A stretch of 64,000 bases of DNA from Mycolicibacterium aurum. GTDB lineage: Bacteria; Actinomycetota; Actinomycetes; Mycobacteriales; Mycobacteriaceae. The position numbers and the translations under genes are program-made. Position 1 is the first letter of the stretch. Each line of letters opens with the position of its first letter. Under the pieces are notes generated by a model. The model was not told where the DNA came from and did no database searches. It saw only the letters and a program-made list of their open reading frames with translations. Below, piece after piece: positions 27,968-37,901 of this stretch. The DNA is taken from contig LT549889.1 of NCBI GenBank assembly GCA_900078775.1, positions 1,302,001 through 1,366,000 of the forward strand, given 5' to 3'.

Positions 27968-28722
27968 ACCAGGAATCCGCCGTCGACATTGAGGGCCGTG
28001 CCGGTGACGTAGCCCGCCTCGGGAGAGGCCAGATAGGCCACCGCACTGGCGACGTCGCTGGTGTGCCCGTAATGACCGAGCGCCAATAGCGGGGTCATTT
28101 GTTCGGCCAACGGTCCGTCAGCCGGGTTCATGTCGGTGGCGATGGGCCCGGGCTGGATGTTGTTCACGGTGATGCCGCGCGGTCCGAGCTCCTGGGCCAG
28201 GCCGCGGGTGAATCCGGCGACCGCGGCCTTGGACAGCGCATATACCGAAAAGCCCGGTACCGGAACGCGTTCGGCGTTCACACTGCCGATGTTGATGATG
28301 CGGCCACCACTGCTCAGATGCGGCACGGCAGCCTTGCTGGCGACGAACACCCCGCGCACGTTGATGTTCACGATGCGGTCGAACTCCTCGAGGTCGAAGT
28401 CCTCGATCGGTGCGACGGTTCCGACGCCGGCGTTGTTGACCAGGATGTCCAAACCACCCAGCGCCTGCACCGCCTGCTCGACGGCGGCGGAGGTCGCGGT
28501 GGCATCGGCGCTGTCGGCCTGGATGGCCACCACCTGCGCGCCGGACGCGGATACCTCGGCGACCAGTTTCTCCGCGGGTTCCGGGGACGCGTTGTAGGTG
28601 AAGGCCACCGCGGCGCCGTCGGCGGCCAGGCGGCGCACGATCTCGGCCCCGATGCCGCGGGAGGCGCCGGTGACCAGGGCGCGACGGCCGGCCAGTGCGG
28701 TGGTGTGTGAGTTGTCGGACAT
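27964..28722 (-). CDS. SDR family oxidoreductase
   Basis: A 252-residue classical short-chain dehydrogenase. It has the cofactor motif TGASRGIG, the structural NNAG motif, catalytic Ser in IGSVNAERV, and the YxxxK pair in YALSKAA. The C-terminal [14 protein letters not shown] is typical of 3-ketoacyl-ACP-reductase-like members. The substrate is unknown. It is divergent from the TetR gene at 28839, with a palindromic operator between them, so that regulator probably controls it. This pairing is common for xenobiotic-response SDRs. Confidence 0.88.
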   Translation of the reverse strand: MSDNSHTTALAGRRALVTGASRGIGAEIVRRLAADGAAVAFTYNASPEPAEKLVAEVSASGAQVVAIQADSADATATSAAVEQAVQALGGLDILVNNAGVGTVAPIEDFDLEEFDRIVNINVRGVFVASKAAVPHLSSGGRIINIGSVNAERVPVPGFSVYALSKAAVAGFTRGLAQELGPRGITVNNIQPGPIATDMNPADGPLAEQMTPLLALGHYGHTSDVASAVAYLASPEAGYVTGTALNVDGGFLV

Positions 28723-28749
28723 GGCGTGCCTCCGGGGAAGGTTGTTTCG

Positions 28750-28761
28750 AACCGATCGGTT
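28750..28761. promoter_or_regulatory. Palindromic operator between SDR and TetR genes
   Basis: AACCGATCGGTT is a perfect 12-bp palindrome in the 116-nt gap between two divergent genes. Its form and position fit an operator for the adjacent TetR-family repressor controlling both promoters. Confidence 0.6.
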
Positions 28762-28838
28762 ACTTATTACGATCAGGTAGAACAGCCACGGCCGAACTTC
28801 GTTCCCCGCTGTGGCACACATCACAGCCGGGAGGGGTT

Positions 28839-29447
28839 ATGGCGGTCGGTCGGCCCAGGCAGTTCGACCCCGACGAGGTGCTGGACACCGCGATGCGCTT
28901 GTTCTGGCGGCACGGCTACGAGGCGGTCGGTATCGCCGACCTGACCGCGGCCACCGGCGTCAATCGGCGCAGCCTTTACGCCACCTTCGGGTCCAAGGAG
29001 CAACTGTTCCGCCGGGCCGTGCAGCGCTACGCCGCGGGCCCGGCCGGCTATGTGGACGAGGCGCTGACGGCGCCCACCGCACGCGAGGTCGCCCACGCCC
29101 TGTTGCACGGGGCCGCGACCGCCACCACCCGTCCCGATTGCCCGCGCGGCTGCCTGATCGTGCAGGGCGCGGTGGCGACCACCGCGGCCACCGCGCCGGT
29201 GCACGAGGAACTGGTGCGCTATCGCGAGGACCTCGTCCGTCGGCTGGCCGACCGGTTCGCCGCGGCCCGGGACGCCGGTGAGATCCCCGGCGCGGACCCG
29301 ATGGTGCTGGCCCGGTGGATCACCGCCGTCGGCCACGGCATCGCGGTCGCGGCCAACGGTGGTGTGGAATCCGCCGACCTGCACGCGCTGGCCGACCAGG
29401 CGCTGACCGGCTGGCCCGCCCGGGATCAGACGACCGGGGTGTCCTGA
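28839..29447 (+). CDS. TetR/AcrR family transcriptional regulator
   Basis: A 202-residue repressor. The N-terminal HTH is VLDTAMRLFWRHGYEAVGIADLTAATGVNRRSLYATFGSKEQLFRRA (about residues 13-60, read in blocks). The C-terminal ligand domain contains CPRGCLIVQGA, typical of a subgroup that senses reactive or xenobiotic compounds through cysteines. The ATG at 28839 follows GAGGGG. It is divergent from the SDR gene and likely represses both through the palindrome at 28750-28761. Its last 22 nt overlap the convergent gluD gene. Confidence 0.9.
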   Translation: MAVGRPRQFDPDEVLDTAMRLFWRHGYEAVGIADLTAATGVNRRSLYATFGSKEQLFRRAVQRYAAGPAGYVDEALTAPTAREVAHALLHGAATATTRPDCPRGCLIVQGAVATTAATAPVHEELVRYREDLVRRLADRFAAARDAGEIPGADPMVLARWITAVGHGIAVAANGGVESADLHALADQALTGWPARDQTTGVS

Positions 29448-30292
29448 ACCGCCGATTTGGACACCGGCTCCGGCCCCTTCTTGGACCGCCGCAGCCGGGC
29501 CTCCAACCGGGTCGCGAACGCCGAGAGCCCGAAGTTCAGCGCGATCATCAACGCCGCGATGACGATCAGCGCCGGGATGTAGTTGCCGTAGGCCGACCCG
29601 ATGCTCTGGCCCTGACGCACCATCTCCACGAAGGTGATCTGGTAGCCGATGGCGGTGTCCTTGAGAACCACCACCATCTGCGACACCAGTACCGGCAGCA
29701 TCGAGGTGATCGCCTGCGGCAGCTGGATCGAGCGCATGGACTGGCCCCAGGTCAGGCCGAGCGACGCGGCGGCCTCGGCCTGGCCCCGCGGCAGCGCGTG
29801 CACTCCGGTGCGGACGATCTCGGCGATCACCGCCGAGTTGTACAGCGTCAGCCCGGTGATCACCCCGGCCAGCGCCAGGTACTGCGAGGCGAACACGTTG
29901 TACTGCGCGAACAACGCGTACGAGAACAGCATCATGATCAGCACCGGCACGGCGCGGAAGAACTCCACGAACACCGCGCACGCCCAGCTGATCGGGCGTA
30001 CCGGCGACAGCCGGCCGATGCCCAGCACGCAACCCAGCACCACCGCCAGCACGATGGACACCGCGGCCGCGGTCAGCGTGCCCTCGATACCGGGCAGCAC
30101 ATAGGTGGTCCACAGATTGCCGGTGAGGAACGGCTCCCACTTCGCCGCGGCGAACTGGTCGGCGGCGGCGAACTTCCAGATCACCCAGCCGAGGATCGCG
30201 GCGAACGCCAGCACCGTCGCCACGGCCAGCGCCGCGTTGCGGCGACGCGCCCGGGGCCCGGGCGCGTCGAACAGGACGGAAGCGCCGGTCAC
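29426..30292 (-). CDS. gluD: Glutamate-type ABC transporter permease
   Basis: One of two inner-membrane permeases of a polar amino-acid (glutamate) ABC importer. The 288-residue protein has an N-terminal membrane span, a periplasmic stretch, then the HisM-type permease fold with the EAA loop EAAASLGLTWGQSMRSIQLPQA, which contacts the ATPase. The GTG at 30292 overlaps the gluC stop (GTGA). The order gluA-gluB-gluC-gluD is the one known from Corynebacterium and mycobacteria. Substrate assignment rests on that order and family. Confidence 0.85.
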   Translation of the reverse strand: MTGASVLFDAPGPRARRRNAALAVATVLAFAAILGWVIWKFAAADQFAAAKWEPFLTGNLWTTYVLPGIEGTLTAAAVSIVLAVVLGCVLGIGRLSPVRPISWACAVFVEFFRAVPVLIMMLFSYALFAQYNVFASQYLALAGVITGLTLYNSAVIAEIVRTGVHALPRGQAEAAASLGLTWGQSMRSIQLPQAITSMLPVLVSQMVVVLKDTAIGYQITFVEMVRQGQSIGSAYGNYIPALIVIAALMIALNFGLSAFATRLEARLRRSKKGPEPVSKSAVQDTPVV

Positions 30293-30969
30293 CTCAATAC
30301 CGCCATCCGTTTGCCCATCCACCCGAACAGCAGCCCCATCGGCAGCGTCAGTATGACGAAGCCGACCGCGAAGATGCCGCCGACCAACAGGAGCGCCGAG
30401 GTGTTCTCCACCATCTCCTTCATCAACAGCGCCGCCTCGGCCACCCCGATCGCCGAGGCGATGGTGGTGTTCTTGGTCAACGCGATCAGCACCGAGCCCA
30501 GCGGGATGATCACCGCGCGAAAGGCCTGCGGCAGCAGGATGATCCGCAGATTCTGGGAGAAGCTCAGGCCCAGGGATCGGGCCGCCTCGGCCTGCCCGAG
30601 CGGCACCGTGTTCACCCCGGAGCGGATCGCCTCACACACGAATGCCGCTGTGTAGACGGCCAATCCGAGGATCGCCAAGCGGAAATTGCTGTCCACGATG
30701 GACGTCGGCGACATCGGATCGGTCAACGTGATGTGCAGCGTGTTGGCCAGACCCAGCGAGCAGAACACCAGGATCAGGGTCAGCGGGGTGTTGCGCACCA
30801 CGTTGACATACGTGGTGCCCAACCACCGCATCACCGGTACCGGCGACAAGCGCATCGCCGCCAGCACGGTGCCCAGCACCAGTGCGCCGATCGCGGCATA
30901 CACCGTCAGCTGGATGGTGATCCAGAACGCGGCGTAGATCCGGTCCTGGTACTCGCTGAAGATCTCCAC
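30289..30969 (-). CDS. gluC: Glutamate-type ABC transporter permease
   Basis: The second permease, 226 residues, with about five membrane spans. Its EAA loop is EAARSLGLSFSQNLRIILLPQAFR. The start MEIFSEYQDRIYAAFWITIQLTVYAA is typical of GluC/HisQ proteins. It lies 15 nt downstream of gluB and is translationally coupled to gluD by a 4-nt overlap. It forms the channel with GluD. Confidence 0.86.
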   Translation of the reverse strand: MEIFSEYQDRIYAAFWITIQLTVYAAIGALVLGTVLAAMRLSPVPVMRWLGTTYVNVVRNTPLTLILVFCSLGLANTLHITLTDPMSPTSIVDSNFRLAILGLAVYTAAFVCEAIRSGVNTVPLGQAEAARSLGLSFSQNLRIILLPQAFRAVIIPLGSVLIALTKNTTIASAIGVAEAALLMKEMVENTSALLLVGGIFAVGFVILTLPMGLLFGWMGKRMAVLR

Positions 30970-30984
30970 GCAACCGCCCGTCGG

Positions 30985-31794
30985 TTACTTGTCGACGGTG
31001 GGGGGCTCGGGTGCGGTGATGCCTGCCGGCCCGAGGTTCTTGTCGAAGGCTTCCTTCCAGGCGCCCTCGGACACCATCTTGGTGATCGCGTCGTTGATCT
31101 TGGTGCGCAGCTCGGTGTCGTCCTTCTTCAGGCCGATCCCGTAGCGCTCCTCGGAGAACGGCTCCCCGACGATCTTGAAGGTGCCCGGCGACTGCGCGGC
31201 GTACCCGGCCAGGATGACCTCGTCGGTGGTCACCGCGTCGATCGCGCCGGTCTTGAGTGCCTCCACGCACGCCGAGTAGGTGTCGTACTGCTGCAGCTGC
31301 ACGCCCGGGTACTTGTCCTTGATCCGCTGCGCCGGGGTGGAACCGGTGACCGAGCACAGCTTCTTGTTGTTCTCCAGCGACTCGGCGCCGGTGATGTCGG
31401 TGTTGTCCGCGCGCACCAGCAGGCTCTGCCCGGTGATCAGGTACGGCCCGGCGAAGTCGACCTTCTCCTTGCGGGCGTCGGTGATGGAGTAGGTGGCGAC
31501 GATGTAATCCACCTGGCCGTTCTGGATCAGCGTCTCGCGCTGCCCGGACGGGGATTCCTTCCACTCGATCTGGTCGGGCGTGTAGCCGAGCTGCTCGGCC
31601 ACATAGGTCGCCACGTCGACGTCGAATCCGCTCACGGTGCCGTCGGGGTTCTTCAGTCCCAGACCGGGCTGGTCGAACTTGGTGCCGATGGTCAGCTTGT
31701 CGCTGTCACCGTCCCCACCGCCGCAGGCGGCGAGGGACAACGGCAGCGCCGCAGCCAGAATGGCGGCAGCGGCCACCCGAACGCGAAATGACAT
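30985..31794 (-). CDS. gluB: Glutamate-binding lipoprotein of the ABC transporter
   Basis: A 269-residue extracytoplasmic binding protein. A signal peptide ends in the lipobox LAAC, with the lipid-modified Cys24. The mature part is a family 3 solute-binding fold: KLTIGTKFDQPGLGLKNPDGTVSGFDVDVATYVAEQLG and later VDYIVATYSITDARKEKVDFAGPYL (read in blocks). It captures glutamate or a related amino acid at the membrane surface. It lies between gluA and gluC, with gaps of 16 and 15 nt. Confidence 0.88.
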   Translation of the reverse strand: MSFRVRVAAAAILAAALPLSLAACGGGDGDSDKLTIGTKFDQPGLGLKNPDGTVSGFDVDVATYVAEQLGYTPDQIEWKESPSGQRETLIQNGQVDYIVATYSITDARKEKVDFAGPYLITGQSLLVRADNTDITGAESLENNKKLCSVTGSTPAQRIKDKYPGVQLQQYDTYSACVEALKTGAIDAVTTDEVILAGYAAQSPGTFKIVGEPFSEERYGIGLKKDDTELRTKINDAITKMVSEGAWKEAFDKNLGPAGITAPEPPTVDK

Positions 31795-31810
31795 CACGTG
31801 CTCCTTCGAT

Positions 31811-32563
31811 TCAGTGGTTGAGAATCTTGCCCAGGAAGTCCTTGGCGCGATCGGACTTCGGATTGTTGAAGAACTCCTCGGGTGCGGCGTCCTCGACGAT
31901 CGCACCGTCGGACATGAACACCACCCGGTGGGACGCGCGACGGGCGAAACCCATCTCGTGGGTGACCACCAGCATGGTCATCCCGTCGCGGGCCAGATCG
32001 GTCATCACGGCCAGGACTTCCTTGATCATCTCCGGGTCGAGCGCGCTGGTCGGCTCGTCGAAGAGCATCACCTTGGGGTTCATCGCCAGCGACCGGGCGA
32101 TCGCGACCCGCTGCTGCTGCCCGCCGGACAGCTGTGCGGGGTACTTGTCGGCCTGATTGGCCACCCCCACCCGCTCCAGCAGCGACATCGCCTCGGCGCG
32201 GGCCTTGTCCTTGGCCAGCTTGCGCACCTTGATTGGGGCGAGCATCACATTCTCGACGATCGTCTTGTGCGCGAACAGGTTGAACGACTGGAACACCATG
32301 CCCACATCGGAGCGCAGCTGGGCGAGCTTGCGGCCCTCCTCGGGGAGCTGTTCGCCGTCGATGGAAATCGTGCCGGTATCGATCGGCTCGAGCCGATTGA
32401 TGGTGCGGCACAACGTTGATTTACCCGAACCCGACGGGCCGAGCACCACCACGACCTGACCGCGCGGGACATCGAGATCGATATCCCGGAGCACGTGCAG
32501 ATCACCGAAGTGCTTGTTGACAGCCTGAAGCGAGATCATCGGGACCGAGGCCGCGGTGGTCAT
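31811..32563 (-). CDS. gluA: Glutamate ABC transporter ATP-binding protein
   Basis: The 250-residue ATPase of the importer. It has Walker [10 protein letters not shown], the Q-loop VFQSFNLF, the ABC signature [15 protein letters not shown], Walker [13 protein letters not shown] and the H-loop VTHEMG. It powers uptake through GluC-GluD. The ATG at 32563 heads the operon and is divergent from miaB, with about 60 nt between them, so the operon promoter must be in this short gap or within the miaB start. Confidence 0.93.
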   Translation of the reverse strand: MTTAASVPMISLQAVNKHFGDLHVLRDIDLDVPRGQVVVVLGPSGSGKSTLCRTINRLEPIDTGTISIDGEQLPEEGRKLAQLRSDVGMVFQSFNLFAHKTIVENVMLAPIKVRKLAKDKARAEAMSLLERVGVANQADKYPAQLSGGQQQRVAIARSLAMNPKVMLFDEPTSALDPEMIKEVLAVMTDLARDGMTMLVVTHEMGFARRASHRVVFMSDGAIVEDAAPEEFFNNPKSDRAKDFLGKILNH

Positions 32564-32616
32564 GTGCAAAGACCCTACCCACCCGACGCTCGGCATGGGG
32601 CGTATCCATCTCCCCG

Positions 32617-32622
32617 TAACAT
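32617..32622 (+). promoter_or_regulatory. -10 element for leaderless miaB transcript
   Basis: TAACAT fits TANNNT and ends 7 nt before the GTG at 32630, placing the transcription start on that GTG. It overlaps the alternative ATG at 32621, arguing that the GTG is the real start. Confidence 0.5.
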
Positions 32623-32629
32623 GAACGTC

Positions 32630-34165
32630 GTGACTTCGATAGTGGCCGACGGTGCGTTGGGGGCCGAGCAGGGGACCCCCGGCCAGCCGCAACGCACCTA
32701 TCAGGTCCGCACTTACGGCTGCCAGATGAACGTGCACGACTCCGAGCGGCTGTCCGGCCTGCTCGACGCGGCCGGCTACCGGCGCGCCCCCGAGGGCGCC
32801 GACGCCGACATCGTGGTGTTCAACACCTGCGCGGTCCGGGAGAACGCGGACAACAAGCTCTACGGCAACCTGAGCCACCTGGCTCCGCGCAAGAGCGCCG
32901 ACCCGAACATGCAGATCGCCGTCGGCGGCTGCCTGGCGCAGAAGGACCGCGACACGGTGCTCCAGAAGGCGCCGTGGGTCGACGTGGTGTTCGGGACCCA
33001 CAACATCGGTTCGCTGCCGGTGCTGCTGGAACGGGCGCGGCATCAGCGCGAGGCTCAGGTCGAGATCGTCGAGGCGCTGCAGGAATTCCCGTCCGCACTC
33101 CCGGCCTCTCGCGAATCTGCTTACGCCGCATGGGTTTCCATCTCGGTCGGCTGTAACAACACCTGTACGTTCTGCATTGTGCCCGCGCTGCGCGGCAAAG
33201 AGGTGGACCGCCGCCCCGGCGATGTGCTGGCCGAGGTGGCGACCCTGGTGGAGCAGGGCGTGCTGGAGATCACGCTGCTGGGCCAGAACGTCAACGCCTA
33301 CGGGGTGTCTTTCGCCGACCCCGAGATCCCGCGCAACCGCGGCGCATTCGCCGATCTGCTGCGCGCCTGCGGGACCATCGAGGGCCTGGAGCGGGTCCGG
33401 TTCACCTCGCCGCACCCCGCCGAGTTCACCGACGACGTCATCGAAGCCATGGCGCAGACCCCGAACGTCTGCCCGACGCTGCACATGCCGCTGCAGTCCG
33501 GTTCGGACCGCATCCTCAAGGCCATGCGGCGCTCCTACCGGGCCGAGAAGTTCCTGGGCATCATCGACCGGGTGCGCGCCGCGATCCCGGAGGCGGCCAT
33601 CACCACCGACATCATCGTCGGCTTCCCCGGCGAGACCGAGGAGGACTTCCAGGCCACCCTGGATGTGGTCCGGTCCGCCCGCTTCTCCAGTGCCTTCACC
33701 TTCCAGTACTCCATCCGGCCCGGCACCCCGGCCGCGACACTGCCCGATCAGCTGCCCAAAGAGGTCGTCACCGAGCGGTACCAGCGGCTCATCGCGTTGC
33801 AGGAGCAGATCTCGTTGCAGGAGAACCAAGCTCAGGTCGGCCGGCAGGTCGAACTGCTGGTCGCCGCGGGGGAGGGCCGCAAGGATGCCGCCACGGCGCG
33901 GATGTCCGGGCGGGCCCGCGACGGCCGGCTGGTGCACTTCGCCGCGGGCGACGCCGACATCCGCCCCGGCGACATCGTCACCACCACGGTGACCAGGGCG
34001 GCCCCGCACTTCCTGGTCGCCGACGGCCCGGTGGCCACCCACCGGCGCACCCGCGCCGGGGACGCGCATGCGGCCGGCACCCGTCCGGTCACCGGAGTGG
34101 GGCTGGGCATGCCGGGCGTCGGCGCACCGCCGGTCGCCCCCGTAACACAAGGATGTGGACTGTGA
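32630..34165 (+). CDS. miaB: tRNA-2-methylthio-N6-dimethylallyladenosine synthase MiaB
   Basis: MiaB adds a methylthio group to i6A37 of tRNAs, the step after MiaA, encoded 5 kb downstream. The protein (511 residues from GTG 32630) has the N-terminal cluster cysteines in GCQMN, NTCAVR and GGCLAQ. The radical-SAM motif CNNTCTFC and a C-terminal TRAM domain (about residues 385-455) follow. A Gly/Pro/Ala-rich tail extends past TRAM. An ATG at 32621 is the alternative start, but a -10 element overlaps it. The stop overlaps the GTG of the next gene. Confidence 0.94.
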   Translation: MTSIVADGALGAEQGTPGQPQRTYQVRTYGCQMNVHDSERLSGLLDAAGYRRAPEGADADIVVFNTCAVRENADNKLYGNLSHLAPRKSADPNMQIAVGGCLAQKDRDTVLQKAPWVDVVFGTHNIGSLPVLLERARHQREAQVEIVEALQEFPSALPASRESAYAAWVSISVGCNNTCTFCIVPALRGKEVDRRPGDVLAEVATLVEQGVLEITLLGQNVNAYGVSFADPEIPRNRGAFADLLRACGTIEGLERVRFTSPHPAEFTDDVIEAMAQTPNVCPTLHMPLQSGSDRILKAMRRSYRAEKFLGIIDRVRAAIPEAAITTDIIVGFPGETEEDFQATLDVVRSARFSSAFTFQYSIRPGTPAATLPDQLPKEVVTERYQRLIALQEQISLQENQAQVGRQVELLVAAGEGRKDAATARMSGRARDGRLVHFAAGDADIRPGDIVTTTVTRAAPHFLVADGPVATHRRTRAGDAHAAGTRPVTGVGLGMPGVGAPPVAPVTQGCGL

Positions 34166-34752
34166 GCGTTACCGGCTCGAACGGCTTCGACGAGTACAAG
34201 AGCGACATCGATTCGGTCGAACGTCGCGTCGCCTCCGAGATCGACCCCGGCGCGCGCGCCCTGGTGGTGGCGATCATGGTGTTCGTGGTGCTGGTGTCGT
34301 TCCTGCTGCCGCACACCGGTTCCAGCCGCGGGATCGACGTCCTGGTGGGCAGCGAGGCCGCACTCGCGGACGGCATCTCGCTGCCGTCACGGGTGTTCGT
34401 CTGGCTCTCGCTGGTGTTCAGCGTCGGGTTCTCGATCCTGGCGCTGCTGACCCGGCGCTGGACGCTGGCCTGGATCGCGCTGGCCGGCACCATGGTGGCC
34501 TGCCCGGCGGGCATGCTTGCGGTCTGGTCCCGTCAGACCGCCGGTGCGGGCATGCCCGGCCCCGGCATCGGGCTGATGATCGGCTGGTTCGCGGTGCTGG
34601 TGCTGGCGTTCCACTGGGCCCGGGTGGTGTGGTCGCGCACCGCGCTGCAGATGGCGGCCGAGGCCGAACGGCGGCAGGCCATCGCCGACCGCCAGCCCAA
34701 GACGCTGCTGGAGAACACGTTCCCCGAGGACCCCGACACCAAGCGCGGCTAG
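34162..34752 (+). CDS. Conserved mycobacterial four-span membrane protein (Rv2732c-like)
   Basis: A 196-residue membrane protein with four hydrophobic segments (about residues 33-50, 77-95, 100-117 and 131-150) and charged ends. The GTG at 34162 has AAGGA about 8 nt upstream and overlaps the miaB stop (GTGA); the ATG at 34153 has no usable spacing, so the GTG is chosen. The gene follows miaB as in M. tuberculosis, where the product is also uncharacterised. Its end overlaps the convergent DUF349 gene by 4 nt. Confidence 0.8.
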   Translation: MSVTGSNGFDEYKSDIDSVERRVASEIDPGARALVVAIMVFVVLVSFLLPHTGSSRGIDVLVGSEAALADGISLPSRVFVWLSLVFSVGFSILALLTRRWTLAWIALAGTMVACPAGMLAVWSRQTAGAGMPGPGIGLMIGWFAVLVLAFHWARVVWSRTALQMAAEAERRQAIADRQPKTLLENTFPEDPDTKRG

Positions 34753-36125
34753 CGTTTCTTGGTGACCGCCTCCGCGGCGGTCTCCGCCCACTCCCGCCAC
34801 TGCGCGGCACTGGCCCGGGCCGCCTCGGCGTCCTTGGTCTTGCCGGCCGCCTCGGCCTTCTCGGCCTGGCGTTCGAACTGCTCGGCGCGCTCCCGGAACT
34901 GGTCGGCGCGGGCCTGGGCCTCGGCGTCGTGCTGGTTCGCGGTCCCGGCCTCGCGGACCTTCTTCTCCACCACGCGCAGCCGGCGTTCCAGATCCGCGGA
35001 CTTCTCCCGCGGCACCTTGCCGATCGCATCCCACTTGTCGCCGATGGTGCGCAGCGCGGCCTGGGCGGCCTTCGGATCGGAGATGTCGATGCGCTCGGCC
35101 TCGGCCAGCAGCTTCTCCTTGGCCACGGCGTTGGCCTCGAACTCGGCGTCACGTTCGGCGTTGACGGCGTTACGCGCCTCGAAGAACCTGTCCTGAGCCG
35201 CCTTGAACCGCGCCCACAGCGCGTCGTCGACGTCCTTGGCGGCCCGGCCGGCCGCCTTCCACTGCGCCAGCAGTTCGCGGAACGTGGCCGCGGTGCCCGA
35301 CCAGTCGGTGGAATCGCTGAGTGCCTCGGCCTTCTCGCACAGCGACTCCTTGGCCTGCCGGGCCCCGACCCGCTCGCGGTCCAGCTCGGCGAAATGCGAG
35401 CCGCGGCGCCGGTTGAACGTCTCCCGGGCGGCCGAGTACCGCTTCCACAGCGCGTCGTCGGTCTTGCGGTCCAGGCCGGTGATGGTGCGCCATTCGTCCA
35501 GGATCGCGCGCAACCGGTCACCCGCGGCCTTCCACTGGCCGGTGACCTGGGCGATCTCCTCGGCCTCGGCGGCCAGCGCCTCCTTGCGGGCGGTCTGCTC
35601 GGCGCGGTGCGCGTCGCGGCGAGCCCGTTCCTCGGCCGCGGCGCCGTCGGCGTGCTCCAGGATCGAGGTCAGCCGCGCCTCGACGGCGTCGACATCGCCG
35701 AGCACCGCGGCGGCCGGCAGCGTCTCCAACAGCGCCGAGGCGGCCGACTTGATCTTGCGGGCGTCACCGCTGCCCGAGGCCAGCCGGGTCTCCAGCAGCG
35801 CCACCTCGGTGGCCAGATCGTCGTAGCGGCGGCCGAAGTGCGCGAACGCGGCCTCGGCGTCGCCGGCCTGCCAGGACCCGATGACCCGTTCACCGGCCGA
35901 GGTGATCAGCACGACGGTGCCGTCCTCCTCGACCCGGCCGAACCGGTGCGGGTCCACCGAGGGCGGGGCCACCACGGCCGGAGCGGCGGCGGTCGCCGGG
36001 CGGGGATGAGGTGCCGGGCGCGGGCCCGGCCGGGGCACCGGACCGGGGGTGGGTTTGGGTGCCGCCGGGGCGTGTTGTGCCGACTCCGCGGTGGTCTCGC
36101 CGGAACCCGATTCGCTGCTGGTCAT
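34749..36125 (-). CDS. DUF349 repeat protein
   Basis: A 458-residue soluble, strongly helical protein (counterpart of Rv2731). A Pro/Ala-rich N-terminus (about residues 15-50) precedes several DUF349 helical repeats, recognisable by recurring blocks such as [47 protein letters not shown] and [18 protein letters not shown]. The C-terminal end is a charged coiled coil. Function is not established; bacterial DUF349 proteins have been linked to stress and ribosome-associated roles. Its promoter lies in the 203-nt gap before the divergent gene at 36329. Confidence 0.85.
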   Translation of the reverse strand: MTSSESGSGETTAESAQHAPAAPKPTPGPVPRPGPRPAPHPRPATAAAPAVVAPPSVDPHRFGRVEEDGTVVLITSAGERVIGSWQAGDAEAAFAHFGRRYDDLATEVALLETRLASGSGDARKIKSAASALLETLPAAAVLGDVDAVEARLTSILEHADGAAAEERARRDAHRAEQTARKEALAAEAEEIAQVTGQWKAAGDRLRAILDEWRTITGLDRKTDDALWKRYSAARETFNRRRGSHFAELDRERVGARQAKESLCEKAEALSDSTDWSGTAATFRELLAQWKAAGRAAKDVDDALWARFKAAQDRFFEARNAVNAERDAEFEANAVAKEKLLAEAERIDISDPKAAQAALRTIGDKWDAIGKVPREKSADLERRLRVVEKKVREAGTANQHDAEAQARADQFRERAEQFERQAEKAEAAGKTKDAEAARASAAQWREWAETAAEAVTKKR

Positions 36126-36317
36126 ATTCGTTCCTCACCCCTCCGCGTGGGCTGACCCACGCACCTGCCGCGCGACGCGGCGCCCAATAGCTTCCGTCGC
36201 TATTCAAGCAGGTCGCCTCGCGTCGTGCGCACAGCTTGGCCATGCATGGTGTGCCGCGGTTGCGATCGGCGCCCGTTTACCGGCACCCTCAGGGCCCGGA
36301 CCAGATGCGAACCTTCC

Positions 36318-36331
36318 AGGAGGACGGGTTG
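36318..36331 (+). promoter_or_regulatory. Strong Shine-Dalgarno that decides a TTG start
   Basis: AGGAGG (36318-36323) with 5-nt spacing precedes TTG at 36329. This is the best ribosome-binding site in the neighbourhood and marks TTG as the likely start of the DMT-type protein rather than the upstream ATGs at 36242 and 36305. Confidence 0.6.
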
Positions 36332-37216
36332 GACAAGGCGGATATCGCCGCGCTGTTGGCGCTCGGCGCTGCGCTGTTCGTCGCCATGGGCGACGTCATC
36401 CATCAGCGCACCGCGCACGAGGTGACCGACGAACCGGTCGGGCATCTGCAGCTGTTCGCCCAGCTGCTGCGCGACCGCAAGTGGTGGATCGGCAGCCTGG
36501 TCTCGGCCGTCGGGTTCGGCCTGCAGGCCGCCGCGCTCGGGCTGGGATCGGTGCTGCTGGTGCAGGCGCTACTGGTCACCTCGCTGCTGTTCGCGCTGCC
36601 GCTGAACGCTCGGGCCAACCACCACCGGGTGAGCCGCTTCGAGTGGGTCTGGGCGGTGCTGCTGGCCGCCTCGGTGATCGTCATCGTGACCGTCGGCAAC
36701 CCGACCGCCGGGCAGGCCCGGGCCGGCTCCGAGATCTGGCTGGCGGTCGCGGCGGTGCTGGGCCCGCTGATGGTGCTGTGCGTGCTCGGTGCGCGGATGC
36801 TGACCGGCACCAAGGCCAGCGCGATTCTGCTGGCCTGCGTCTCCGGTGCGCTGTGGGGCCTGTTCGCGATTCTCACCAAGGGCGTGGTGGACCGGCTGGG
36901 CGACGGGGTGTGGGCGGTGCTCAGCGCCCCCGAGCTGTACGCCTGGGCGCTGGTCGCGGTGGCCGGCACGGCCTATCAGCAGGCCGCGTTCCGGGCCGGT
37001 TCGATGACCGCGTCGCTGCCGACGATGACGGTCGTGGAGCCGGTGGTGGCCTCGGTACTGGGCGTGGTGGTGCTCGGCGAGACGCTGCGCCCCGGCGAGT
37101 CCGGCTGGATCACCCTGGCGGTGGCGTTCGCGGTGATGGTGATGGCCACCCTGGCCCTGGCCCGCGGTGAGGCGGGCTGGGCCGCGAAGCCCGATGTGGA
37201 CAAGGCGATAGCGTGA
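36329..37216 (+). CDS. DMT/EamA-like multi-span membrane protein (Rv2729c-like)
   Basis: A 295-residue integral membrane protein with about nine to ten hydrophobic helices and two-fold internal symmetry, resembling the drug/metabolite transporter superfamily. It is the likely equivalent of Rv2729c. Conserved features include the VGFGLQAAALGLGSVLLVQALLVTSLLFALPL region in the first half and ASLPTMTVVEPVVASVLGVVVLGE in the second. No substrate can be named. I chose the TTG at 36329 because of the AGGAGG upstream. The next gene starts 4 nt after its stop. Confidence 0.8.
   Translation: MDKADIAALLALGAALFVAMGDVIHQRTAHEVTDEPVGHLQLFAQLLRDRKWWIGSLVSAVGFGLQAAALGLGSVLLVQALLVTSLLFALPLNARANHHRVSRFEWVWAVLLAASVIVIVTVGNPTAGQARAGSEIWLAVAAVLGPLMVLCVLGARMLTGTKASAILLACVSGALWGLFAILTKGVVDRLGDGVWAVLSAPELYAWALVAVAGTAYQQAAFRAGSMTASLPTMTVVEPVVASVLGVVVLGETLRPGESGWITLAVAFAVMVMATLALARGEAGWAAKPDVDKAIA
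37209..37214 (+). promoter_or_regulatory. Possible -10 for leaderless start at 37221
   Basis: TAGCGT fits TANNNT and ends 6 nt before the GTG at 37221. It lies across the stop codon of the preceding gene. GAAG directly before the GTG is too close to serve as a normal ribosome-binding site. Confidence 0.35.
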
Positions 37217-37220
37217 AGAC

Positions 37221-37901
37221 GTGTTGGCGGCCATTGCACTGATTCCCTCCGCGCCGCTGCTGGTGCCCGAACTCGCCGGAGCGGCGGCCGCCGAGGTGGC
37301 GGATCTGCGGGCGGCGATGCTGGCCGCGGCTGCGGTGCTGCCGGCCCGCTGGATCGCGGTCGGAGCCGCTGCCGAGGACGCGAACATCCGGCCGGAGGCG
37401 GTCGGGACGTTCGCCGGCTACGGCGTCGACGTCCCGGTCACGCTGTCGCCCGAGGCGAGCGGCCCGGCCGACGAACTGCCGCTGTGCGCCTTGCTGGCCG
37501 GCTGGGTGCGCGCCCAGGTGGCGCCGGGCGCCGTCGTCGACGTCTGCGCCTACCGGGCCGGGCACAGCGCCGAGACCGCGCTGGCCTGCGGGCGGGCGCT
37601 GCGCGCCGAGATCGACGCCCGTGCCGAACCGATCGGGGTGCTGGTGGTCGCCGACGGCTGCAACACGCTGACCGCTTCGGCGCCCGGCGGATTCGATCCC
37701 GACGCCGAGGCCGTGCAGACCGCGCTGGACGATGCGCTGGCCGGCGGGGACACCGCGGCGCTGGCGCAGCTGCCCGCGCAGGTGGTGGGCCGGGTGGCCT
37801 ATCAGGTGCTGGCCGGGCTCGGAAGCCCCGCCGCGGCCGACGAGCTGTACCGCGGCGCCCCCTACGGCGTCGGCTACTTCGCGGGTACCTGGCGCCCGTG
37901 A
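37221..37901 (+). CDS. Class III extradiol dioxygenase-like protein (Rv2728c-like)
   Basis: A 226-residue Ala-rich protein. The beginning [18 protein letters not shown] and later [31 protein letters not shown] resemble the LigB/MEMO-like fold of class III extradiol ring-cleavage dioxygenases, in which the metal is usually held by two His and a Glu. I cannot see a complete metal site, so catalysis is doubtful. It always sits just upstream of miaA in mycobacteria, and here overlaps the miaA GTG by 4 nt. Confidence 0.7.
   Translation: MLAAIALIPSAPLLVPELAGAAAAEVADLRAAMLAAAAVLPARWIAVGAAAEDANIRPEAVGTFAGYGVDVPVTLSPEASGPADELPLCALLAGWVRAQVAPGAVVDVCAYRAGHSAETALACGRALRAEIDARAEPIGVLVVADGCNTLTASAPGGFDPDAEAVQTALDDALAGGDTAALAQLPAQVVGRVAYQVLAGLGSPAAADELYRGAPYGVGYFAGTWRP

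Noticed and set aside
28746..28761. SOS box at TCGAAC in the SDR/TetR gap
   Set aside because: Only the left half-site matches; the right half does not read GTTCGA. The perfect AACCGATCGGTT palindrome explains the sequence better.
34738..34763. Terminator between the Rv2732c-like and DUF349 genes
   Set aside because: ACCAAG and CTTGGT can pair, but the inner stem is mismatched and weak.
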